DNA of 6,923 nt from an uncultured Clostridia bacterium (lineage in GTDB: Bacteria > Bacillota_A > Clostridia > TANB77 > CAG-508), in the NCBI GenBank assembly GCA_949747745.1, contig CATKFT010000103.1:1-6923 (forward strand), in the 5' to 3' direction. Positions 1 to 4,969 of the stretch are shown here, one piece after another; position 1 is the stretch's first letter, and the number at the start of each line of letters is the position of its first letter. The notes under the pieces were generated by a model. The model was not told the origin of the DNA. It saw nothing but the letters and a program-made list of their open reading frames with translations, and did no database searches. A program made the position numbers and the translations under genes.

Positions 1-46
1 ATAATTTTTTAATTATTGTTAGATGTTAAAATAATGGAGGGTTTAA

Positions 47-431
47 GTGTTTGAAATAATTATAGGAACAATTTCAGGATTTGTAAGCCGGTATGGGTAT
101 GGGAGGAGGAACAATACTAATATTATGCCTTTCAATGTTTATGGGGGTAGAACAACATATAGCACAAGCAACAAATCTAGTATTTTTTATACCAACTTCA
201 ATTATTGCAATTATTACAAACATAAAAGAGAAAAATATAGATTTTAAAGTAGCAATACCAATAGGGATTTCTGGAATAATAGGAGCAATAATAGGAGCAA
301 TATATTCTGGAAAAACAGATGTAACAAGCTTAAGAAGATATTTTGGAATATTTTTAGGTTTAATTGCTATATGGGAAATATATTCATTAACAAAAAAGTA
401 TATATTTGATAAAAAAACACATAATAAATAA
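47..431 (+). CDS. Half-size TSUP (TauE/SafE) membrane permease, +1 frameshift at CGG
   Basis: Reading starts at GTG 47, six bases after GGAGG (36-40); an in-frame TAA at 44-46 rules out an earlier start. The 0 frame gives 14 residues ending in GTISGFVS, then meets CGG at 89-91. Skipping C89 continues as GMGMGGGTILIL and runs to the stop at 429-431, for 127 residues. The join restores the conserved glycine-rich first-helix motif of the TSUP family, SGMGMGGGT. Several hydrophobic segments follow, including one near IPIGISGIIGAIIGAIYSG. TSUP proteins export or import small organosulfur or organic anions; the substrate here is unknown. At 127 residues it is about half a full TSUP protein, as in clostridial genomes that carry two adjacent half-genes, so a partner may lie just upstream of the window. 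Without the shift, only an unrelated 66-residue product ending at 247 would be made. The family call is good; the transport role is inferred. Confidence 0.8.
86..92 (+). other. +1 frameshift site 1 (AGC C GGT) in the TSUP gene
   Basis: In the 0 frame the codons are GTA AGC CGG TAT. Conserved TSUP sequence requires Val-Ser-Gly-Met, i.e. GTA AGC (C) GGT ATG. One C (88 or 89, indistinguishable) is extra, and the 0-frame codon at the break is CGG at 89-91. No ribosome-binding-like sequence lies within a few bases upstream, unlike the prfB type of programmed shift, and I see no convincing downstream hairpin. The break is directly visible; that the ribosome skips the base is inference. Confidence 0.75.
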
Positions 432-480
432 AGAATAAGTAATAAAAATTACTAAAATAGTAAATAAGGAGGTTTTTTAG

Positions 481-621
481 ATGAAATTTGTAAAAGGAAT
501 GGTAATGGGAACATTAATTTCAGCAGGAGTAGCTATGATGTATAATGAGAGAAATTCTATGAAAAAAAATAAAATGATAAAAAAAGGAAAACAATTCATT
601 AAAAAAATGGGTATTATTTAG
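481..621 (+). CDS. 46-residue single-pass membrane protein, YtxH-like
   Basis: A clear AAGGAGG (466-472) lies eight bases before ATG 481, and the ORF ends at TAG 619-621. The protein begins MKFVKGMVMGTLISAGVAMM, a short hydrophobic glycine/alanine/methionine helix at about residues 5-20. A strongly basic tail follows (many lysines, ending KKMGII). This resembles the small YtxH-like membrane proteins of Bacillota, but the sequence is too short for a firm family call. It sits 49 bases after the TSUP gene and directly before a strong terminator, so it is probably the last gene of that transcription unit. The function is unknown; a membrane-anchored basic peptide is all the sequence shows. Confidence 0.65.
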   Translation: MKFVKGMVMGTLISAGVAMMYNERNSMKKNKMIKKGKQFIKKMGII

Positions 622-635
622 AAATTTATGTATGT

Positions 636-680
636 AAGGGATTATTTAGCAAGTATGCTAAATAAATCCCTTTTTGTTTT
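636..680 (+). terminator. Rho-independent terminator after the 46-residue gene
   Basis: The 5' arm at 636-651 (AAGGGATTATTTAGCA) pairs with 656-672 (TGCTAAATAAATCCCTT) across an AGTA tetraloop, with one bulged base. The stem is followed by TTTTTGTTTT. It lies between two convergent genes. The T-run is good only on the + strand, so it mainly ends the + strand unit, though the stem could also slow transcription arriving from the minus-strand gene. Confidence 0.88.
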
Positions 681-682
681 AA

Positions 683-1156
683 CTATTTGCAGTTTTCACA
701 ATCACAATCACATTTACACTCAGGTTTATGCTCAGGCTTGCAATCTGGTTTGTGATGCTTATCACAAACTACATAATCACATTTATCCATTTTTGTACCT
801 TTTAGGCATTTTCCTTCATGACCACATTTAGCACATAATTTTACATGTTTTACTTGGTCAACCCAGAAATTTATTTCATATTTTTTATCTGGACAAAGAG
901 GACCAAAAACGAATTCTCCATCTTCATCTGTAAAAGTATGAGAAACAGGACGTCTTTCCTCTTTACCACATTCACAAACTACTTCTATTAATTTAACAAC
1001 AGCATCTTTAACTGGTTCTTTGTAACAGTCTCTTATAACACCATAAATAACATTTCTATTATCACATGGTAAAGTAATATCAAGGTCAAATTGTTTACCA
1101 CAAGCAATAGCTCCATCTACTTCAACAACTGGACAACATGGTTTTTCAAAATCCAT
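683..1156 (-). CDS. Cys-rich carboxypeptidase-regulatory-like domain protein
   Basis: This 157-residue protein starts at ATG (complement of 1154-1156) with GGAAGG about nine bases upstream. The N-terminus has a CCPVVEVDG segment. Residues about 36-105 look like a carboxypeptidase regulatory-like (transthyretin-type) beta-sandwich: VIYGVIRDCYKEPVKDAVV, then HTFTDEDGEFVFGPLCPDKKY. I recognise this as a family common in Clostridia, where the same GEFVFGPLCPDKKYEI core recurs. From residue 108 there is a Cys/His/Lys-rich tail ending in CKCDCDCENCK, which suggests metal binding or disulfide cross-linking. There is no signal peptide. Related proteins have been considered spore or surface associated, but nothing here proves that. 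It is the only minus-strand gene, has its own promoter and operator-like palindrome (1183-1230), and contains no CGG codon. Function unknown. Confidence 0.8.
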   Translation of the reverse strand: MDFEKPCCPVVEVDGAIACGKQFDLDITLPCDNRNVIYGVIRDCYKEPVKDAVVKLIEVVCECGKEERRPVSHTFTDEDGEFVFGPLCPDKKYEINFWVDQVKHVKLCAKCGHEGKCLKGTKMDKCDYVVCDKHHKPDCKPEHKPECKCDCDCENCK

Positions 1157-1182
1157 AAAAATCTACCTTCCTTTATATAATT

Positions 1183-1195
1183 TAGCACAGTGCTA
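1183..1195 (-). promoter_or_regulatory. Perfect 13-base palindrome, candidate operator
   Basis: TAGCAC-A-GTGCTA is a perfect inverted repeat with a single central base. It sits immediately downstream of the predicted -10 of the minus-strand promoter, about where transcription should start (near 1195), and upstream of the ribosome binding site of the Cys-rich gene. That position suits a repressor operator. It could alternatively form a very short mRNA hairpin (five pairs, three-base loop). The cognate regulator cannot be named. Confidence 0.5.
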
Positions 1196-1201
1196 TAGTA
1201 T

Positions 1202-1230
1202 ATAATATGAAAATTCGACAAAAAAGTGAA
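1202..1230 (-). promoter_or_regulatory. Promoter of the minus-strand Cys-rich gene
   Basis: On the minus strand, a -35 TTCACT (1225-1230) and a -10 TATTAT (1202-1207) are separated by exactly 17 bases. They match the vegetative consensus at four of six and five of six positions. A start about seven bases downstream would fall at the edge of the palindrome at 1183-1195. Confidence 0.55.
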
Positions 1231-1262
1231 TAAAATAGAATAGCAAAACATAAAAATAATTG

Positions 1263-1290
1263 TTGAAAAAAAGAATAAGTGTGGTATAAT
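1263..1290 (+). promoter_or_regulatory. Vegetative extended -10 promoter
   Basis: TTGAAA at 1263-1268 and a perfect TATAAT at 1285-1290 are 16 bases apart, and TGG directly before the -10 makes an extended TGnTATAAT element. It lies 32 bases before the ATG of the 39-residue membrane protein and likely drives that gene, possibly with read-through into cdaA. It is divergent from the minus-strand promoter at 1202-1230. Confidence 0.8.
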
Positions 1291-1322
1291 AAATACATAT
1301 ATTTTTTAGGAGGGTATTACAA

Positions 1323-1442
1323 ATGAGTAATAAAAAAGATAAATCACAAATATTTGTAAAAATAATGGCAGCGATTTTAGCAGGACTTATGGTGCTTGCA
1401 GTTGCAGGTACTTTAATATATTACTTAGTTACAATGAGATAA
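1323..1442 (+). CDS. 39-residue membrane protein, DUF4044-like
   Basis: AGGAGGG (1308-1314) lies eight bases before ATG 1323, under a strong extended -10 promoter, and the ORF ends at TAA 1440-1442. The protein has a charged cytoplasmic start (MSNKKDKSQ), then one transmembrane helix from about residue 13 to 36 (MAAILAGLMVLAVAGTLIYYL). Short proteins with this plan, a lysine-rich start and a single helix, are annotated as DUF4044 in many Bacillota; the match is by general appearance, not by a search. It lies 155 bases upstream of cdaA. Its role is unknown. Confidence 0.65.
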   Translation: MSNKKDKSQIFVKIMAAILAGLMVLAVAGTLIYYLVTMR

Positions 1443-1597
1443 TATTAAAACAGTGAAGAAATAAATTTTAGGTGTATTTTAAAATAATATAGTTTTAAAG
1501 AAATTAAAAATATAGTTTAAAGTAGAAGCTTTAAGTGATTATGTTGTTTTTGTAAAGCAGGAAGAAAATGAAAATTATTTTTGAAAGAAAGTGAAAA

Positions 1598-2521
1598 ATG
1601 ATGATAGAAAATTTTGGAACTACTATGCAAAAATTTTATAATGATATTATATTAGGCTACTTAAATGCATTTTCAAGTAATCCAATGAGTTTATTAATAT
1701 TAGTAGTAGATATTGTTATTGTAATATTTTTAGCAGTAACAATAGTTAAATTTGCGAAAAATTCAAGAGCATGGCAATTATTAAAAGGTATTTTTTTCTT
1801 AATAATTGCAAATGTATTAAGCTATATTTTGCAACTAAGAATTTTAAATTTTTTACTAAGTATAGTAATGACCTGGGGAGTATTTGCACTTATTGTAATT
1901 TTTCAACCAGAACTTAGACGTGCATTAGAACAACTAGGAACAAATAAGTTAACAAGATTTTTCGGAATAGATAAAGATTTAGAAACAAGGACAAAAGAAG
2001 ACATATATAAAATTATTATTGCAGCAACAGAACTTTCTAAAACAAAAACAGGAGCATTAATAGTAATAGAAAGAGACATACAAATTAAAGACATTATATT
2101 AACAGGAATAGGGATTTCATCTGAAGTATCGCCACAATTATTAGTAAATATATTTGTACCAAATACACCACTTCATGATGGAGCAGTAATAATATCAAAC
2201 AATAAAATTGCAGCAGCAGCCTGCATGCTACCATTAGCATCAGATACAGATATTGCAAAAGAATTAGGAACAAGACATAGAGCAGCAATTGGAATATCGA
2301 AAGAATCAGATGCGATTGCAATAGTTGTTTCAGAAGAAACTGGAAAAATATCAATTGCAAAAGATGGAACACTAATTGCAGATGTAAAAGAAGATACTAT
2401 GAAGAAAATACTTATTAAAAATGTTATAACTAAACGTTTTGGAGAGCAAAAAAACAATAAAATAGATAGATTAAAAAATATTAACTTTGGTATAAAGAAA
2501 GATAAGAAAGAAGAAAGATAA
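1598..2521 (+). CDS. cdaA: Diadenylate cyclase CdaA (c-di-AMP synthase)
   Basis: This 307-residue membrane enzyme condenses two ATP into cyclic di-AMP, a second messenger for potassium and osmotic homeostasis and cell-wall state. Three N-terminal helices (about residues 31-52, 61-80 and 83-103) precede the conserved QPELRRALEQLG linker (103-114). The DAC (DisA_N) catalytic domain follows, with the signature DGA at 194-196 (LHDGAVII) and RHR at 226-228 (GTRHRAAIGIS). The length is slightly above the usual 270-280 residues because of a lysine-rich C-terminal tail. The start at ATG 1598 has only a weak GAAAGAAAG before it; ATG 1601 is also possible. An eight-codon ORF with a better AGGAAG site (1568-1594) lies just upstream and could couple translation. 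The usual downstream partners cdaR (ybbR) and glmM are absent; truA follows after a hairpin. Confidence 0.95.
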   Translation: MMIENFGTTMQKFYNDIILGYLNAFSSNPMSLLILVVDIVIVIFLAVTIVKFAKNSRAWQLLKGIFFLIIANVLSYILQLRILNFLLSIVMTWGVFALIVIFQPELRRALEQLGTNKLTRFFGIDKDLETRTKEDIYKIIIAATELSKTKTGALIVIERDIQIKDIILTGIGISSEVSPQLLVNIFVPNTPLHDGAVIISNNKIAAAACMLPLASDTDIAKELGTRHRAAIGISKESDAIAIVVSEETGKISIAKDGTLIADVKEDTMKKILIKNVITKRFGEQKNNKIDRLKNINFGIKKDKKEER

Positions 2522-2587
2522 GAAAAAGTGTAATAGCTATTAGAAAATTGAAAATGAATTAGAAATAAATGTGAATATATATTTTAC

Positions 2588-2641
2588 ATTTAAGTAAAAA
2601 GACATATTTAAGTAAAAAGATATATTTAATTAAAAAAGTAA
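2588..2641. repeat. Three tandem 18-base AT-rich units
   Basis: Units begin at 2588, 2606 and 2624. The first two share ATTTAAGTAAAAAGA followed by CAT or TAT; the third is degenerate (ATTTAATTAAAAAAG). They lie in the cdaA-truA gap just before the hairpin at 2640-2674. They may be only slipped-strand duplication, or a regulator-binding array. Confidence 0.7.
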
Positions 2642-2674
2642 AAATGAACATTAAAGTTAATAATGTTCATTTTT
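2640..2674 (+). terminator. 14-bp hairpin between cdaA and truA
   Basis: AAAAATGAACATTA (2640-2653) is perfectly complementary to TAATGTTCATTTTT (2661-2674), with a seven-base loop. The terminal T-run makes it terminator-like in both directions. The truA ribosome binding site AAAGGAGA begins within a few bases of its end, leaving no room for a promoter between them. It therefore probably works as a partial terminator or leader attenuator rather than a full stop. Confidence 0.6.
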
Positions 2675-2687
2675 AAAAGGAGACACT

Positions 2688-3426
2688 ATGAGAAATATAA
2701 AACTTACAATAGAATATGATGGGAAAGAATGGGGAGGCTGGCAAAAGCAACCCAATAAGCCCAATATTCAAGGAACAATTGAAAATGCATTAAAAGAAAT
2801 AACAAAAGAAGAAGTAGAACTAAATGCATCAGGAAGAACAGATGCAGGAGTTCATGCGATTTGTCAAGTTGCAAATTTTAAAACAAATTCAAATATTCCA
2901 ATAGAAAAACTGGCAATTGCCATTAATTCTATAATAAAAAGAAGTATTATAATAAAAAAAGCAGAAGAAGTAGATGAAAATTTTCATGCAAGATATTGTT
3001 GCAAAAAGAAAACATATATGTATATAATAAACAATTCTAGTGTTGGAACAGCGTTATATAGGAACTTAGAATATCACATTCCGCAAAAATTAGATGTAGA
3101 AAAAATGAAAAAAGGGATTAAATATTTTGAAGGAGAGCATGATTTTAAAGCATTTAAATCAAGTCGGAACAAGCAGTAAAAGTAGTATAAGAACAATATA
3201 TAAAGGAGAAATAAAAGAAGAAAATGACAGAATAAAAATATGTCTAACAGGAAATGGCTTTTTATATAATATGGTAAGAATAATATCAGGAACATTAGTA
3301 GAAATAGGTCTAGGAAAGATACAACCAGAAGAAATTCCTATTATAATAGAGAAAAAAGAAAGAAGTAAAGCTGGAAAGACATTACCACCACAAGGGTTAT
3401 ATTTGGTAGATGTAGAATACAAATAA
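2688..3426 (+). CDS. truA: tRNA pseudouridine(38-40) synthase TruA, +1 frameshift at CGG
   Basis: TruA isomerises uridines 38-40 in the tRNA anticodon arm to pseudouridine. AAGGAGA precedes ATG 2688. The 0 frame gives [14 protein letters not shown] (10-23), the catalytic loop [10 protein letters not shown] with nucleophile Asp52, and then [11 protein letters not shown] to residue 159, where it meets CGG at 3165-3167 and would stop 13 bases later (TAA 3177-3179). Skipping C3165 continues as [12 protein letters not shown], then [20 protein letters not shown] and the family C-terminal motif [18 protein letters not shown], ending at 3424-3426. The joined product is 245 residues, the normal TruA length, with no gap or overlap relative to the family. 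Neither half alone would make a complete synthase: the first has the catalytic Asp, the second the rest of the fold. No lesion other than the single extra base is visible. Confidence 0.93.
3162..3168 (+). other. +1 frameshift site 2 (AGT C GGA) in truA
   Basis: The 0-frame codons are TCA AGT CGG AAC AAG CAG TAA. Family sequence at this point is Ser-Ser-Gly, requiring TCA AGT (C) GGA ACA. The extra base is C3165, the first base of an in-frame CGG. It is not in a homopolymer (T-C-G), which argues against an ordinary homopolymer sequencing indel. The preceding codon is AGT, so a single P-site anticodon slipping cannot easily explain this site and the TGC site in dnaE together. Confidence 0.78.
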
Positions 3427-3571
3427 ATTGATGTAAGAACAATAAGTAATTCTCTAATAAATAATAAACTTATAAACAAAAGTAGTAACAAAAACAGTAA
3501 AATATTCATAATATATAGTAAAAAACATTAAAACAAGTAATAAAAAATAATACATAGAGAGGAGAAATATT

Positions 3572-3934
3572 ATGAATACTTTACTATTATTTTTTGCTTT
3601 ACCAATAGCAACAATAATACTTGCAATAGCAGCTCAAAAAATATTACAATGTCCATTTTTAGTAGCAGGAGTATTTTTTGCAATATACTTAATAGTAGCA
3701 TTTGCAGCATTTGATGCAAGCTTTTTAGTATTTGCAGTAGTATACACAATACTTGCATTTATAACAGCTATTATAACCAAGATAATTAAAAATTTTATAG
3801 AAGATAATGATGACAATGAAAATACAGGATGTGGATGTGGTTGCAACGCAAATAACAATATAGATACATTTAATTTAACGCAAAATCCGCAAAATAATAA
3901 TTGCTGTAGTTGTAATTGTAGAAGATGTAGATAA
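3572..3934 (+). CDS. DUF2651-like small membrane protein with Cys-rich tail
   Basis: GAGAGGAG (3557-3564) precedes ATG 3572; the ORF closes with tandem TAA TAA. The 120-residue protein has three hydrophobic helices (about 3-20, 29-46 and 51-72), with FPVAG/AAFD-type spacing (FLVAGVFFAIYLIVAFAAFD) resembling the DUF2651 family of Bacillota. An acidic linker (EDNDDNEN) follows. The tail then has eight cysteines in two clusters, GCGCGC near 86-91 and CCSCNCRRCR at the end. The tail could bind metal or form disulfides; this is inference. The 145-base gap before it shows no terminator after truA, so it may be partly co-transcribed with truA. It is followed by a strong terminator. Function unknown. 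Confidence 0.72.
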   Translation: MNTLLLFFALPIATIILAIAAQKILQCPFLVAGVFFAIYLIVAFAAFDASFLVFAVVYTILAFITAIITKIIKNFIEDNDDNENTGCGCGCNANNNIDTFNLTQNPQNNNCCSCNCRRCR

Positions 3935-3935
3935 T

Positions 3936-3979
3936 AAAATAGCAGAAGAAGTAAAATATATACTTTTTCTGCTATTTTT
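3936..3979 (+). terminator. Rho-independent terminator after the DUF2651-like gene
   Basis: An 18-base arm (3936-3953) pairs with 3961-3978 across a seven-base loop (AAATATA), with only one G-U pair. The 3' side ends in CTATTTTT. It begins just after the gene's stop codon at 3932-3934 and separates it from the rqcP unit. Confidence 0.88.
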
Positions 3980-3982
3980 AGG

Positions 3983-4011
3983 TTTACTATTATACCAAAA
4001 TGTGATATAAA
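3983..4011 (+). promoter_or_regulatory. Promoter of rqcP
   Basis: TTTACT (3983-3988) and TATAAA (4006-4011) are spaced by 17 bases, with TGA directly before the -10 giving an extended element. It follows immediately after the terminator and lies 33 bases before the rqcP start codon, a sensible position for a new transcription unit. Confidence 0.58.
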
Positions 4012-4044
4012 AATATATAGAATAAATAATGGGAGATAAGTGTT

Positions 4045-4281
4045 ATGAGATTAGATAAATTTTTAAAAATAGCAAGAGTTATAAAAAGAAGAACTGTTGC
4101 AAATGAAGTTATAGATAAAGGTAGGGTTAGTGTTAATGGAAAAGTTGTAAAACCTAGCTATGAAGTAAAAGTAGGTGATGTTTGTGAAATTGCATTTGGG
4201 GACAAGGTATCTAAATTTGAAATAGTAAATATACCCAATAATCCTAGTAAAATAGTAGGAGAATTAATACATATATTATAA
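4045..4281 (+). CDS. rqcP: S4-domain RNA-binding protein RqcP (YabO family)
   Basis: The 78-residue protein starts MRLDKFLKIARVIKRRTVAN and continues DKGRVSVNGKVVKPSYEVKVGD, an almost complete S4 RNA-binding fold and close to Bacillus RqcP/YabO as I know it. RqcP binds 23S rRNA on stalled 50S subunits and helps RqcH add C-terminal alanine tails in ribosome-associated quality control. GGGAGA (4031-4036) precedes the ATG. The usual tail is slightly shorter than in Bacillus. It has its own promoter and no clear terminator before the HTH gene 63 bases downstream, so the two may be co-transcribed. A stalled-ribosome rescue factor is notable in a genome with apparent decoding problems at CGG, but the gene is nearly universal in Bacillota, so this may be coincidence. 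Confidence 0.92.
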   Translation: MRLDKFLKIARVIKRRTVANEVIDKGRVSVNGKVVKPSYEVKVGDVCEIAFGDKVSKFEIVNIPNNPSKIVGELIHIL

Positions 4282-4344
4282 AAATTAAATATATTACTTC
4301 ATGGAAGTGGACTATAAAATTATATTAATAGTAAGGAATAATAA

Positions 4345-4800
4345 ATGAAAAAAATTAAAGAAAAATTAATAGAAAATGATTTTGGAGCATATTTGTATAA
4401 CTTAAGATGTAAAAAAGGATACACGATAGAAGAACTAGCAGGAAAAATTAATATGCGTACAGTAACAATAAAAACGATAAAAAAATGGGAACATGACTTA
4501 GAATTTCCAAACTTAGACCAAATATATAAACTATCTGAAATTTATGAAATTGCATCAACCGAATTAGTACAAGTAAAAAATGCAACATTACAAGAAGGCG
4601 TAAATGGAGTTCATAAAGAAATACTACGTTTCATTAGTTATATAATGGGCATTTCTATATATGGAATGATTATTTTTAGTTATGTGTTTATGTTTGTTGC
4701 AGGAATTTGGTCTGTATTGCTTGTAGCAGGAAAATTTAATTTTATGTCTGGAAAATGGTCAGACCCATCAATTTTGAATTTTTTTGTAAAACAAAGATAA
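4345..4800 (+). CDS. HTH-XRE domain protein with C-terminal membrane segment
   Basis: AAGGA (4332-4336) precedes ATG 4345. Residues about 14-75 form an XRE-type helix-turn-helix: FGAYLYNLRCKKGYTIEELAGK, then IKTIKKWEHDLEFPNLDQIYKLSEIYEI, with the typical W-E-x-x-x-x-x-P-x-L-D recognition pattern. A short linker (TLQEGVNGVHKEILRFI) leads into a hydrophobic stretch at about 97-128 that would span the membrane once or twice. The final 20 residues are soluble. This suggests a membrane-tethered DNA-binding protein; the target and signal are unknown. It is 63 bases after rqcP and 169 bases before dnaE. The length, 151 residues, and the intact frame argue for a real gene. It uses CGT arginine codons normally and contains no CGG. 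Confidence 0.8.
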   Translation: MKKIKEKLIENDFGAYLYNLRCKKGYTIEELAGKINMRTVTIKTIKKWEHDLEFPNLDQIYKLSEIYEIASTELVQVKNATLQEGVNGVHKEILRFISYIMGISIYGMIIFSYVFMFVAGIWSVLLVAGKFNFMSGKWSDPSILNFFVKQR

Positions 4801-4931
4801 TTTTGTAATTCAGTGAAAATATAAAATATTATCCAATATTCTACTATAACTGAAAAAGTAATCCCTTAATACTCGCACAAGATAAAGTATTAATTAGAGT
4901 TCCAAAAACTAATTTATATAGAGAAATTTTT

Positions 4932-4937
4932 TATAAT
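4932..4937 (+). promoter_or_regulatory. Possible -10 box for dnaE
   Basis: A perfect TATAAT lies 32 bases before the dnaE start codon, but no acceptable -35 sits 16-18 bases upstream, so this is weak. The rest of the 4801-4969 gap holds an eight-base inverted repeat (TTAATACT 4866-4873 with AGTATTAA 4886-4893) without a T-run, and nothing else I can name. Confidence 0.3.
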
Positions 4938-4969
4938 AATAGTATTTTATCTAAAAAAGGAGAGAAAAA

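Noticed and set aside
93..431. A separate gene starting at ATG 93 (and another at 3127 for the truA C-terminal half)
   Set aside because: Neither start has a suitable ribosome binding site, and both would be partial domains. The joined reading gives proteins of normal length with continuous conserved motifs.
438..453. AGTAAT-AAAA-ATTACT hairpin after the TSUP gene
   Set aside because: Only six AT-rich pairs and no T-run; too weak for a terminator, and the next gene follows closely.
4296..4308. Small inverted repeat ACTTC-ATG-GAAGT between rqcP and the HTH gene
   Set aside because: Five-base arms, no T-run and no promoter context; expected by chance.
4809..4854. Possible multi-part stem after the HTH gene (TTCAGT with ACTGAA, inner AATATT pair)
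   Set aside because: Short AT-rich arms with mismatches and no T-run; not a convincing terminator or riboswitch.
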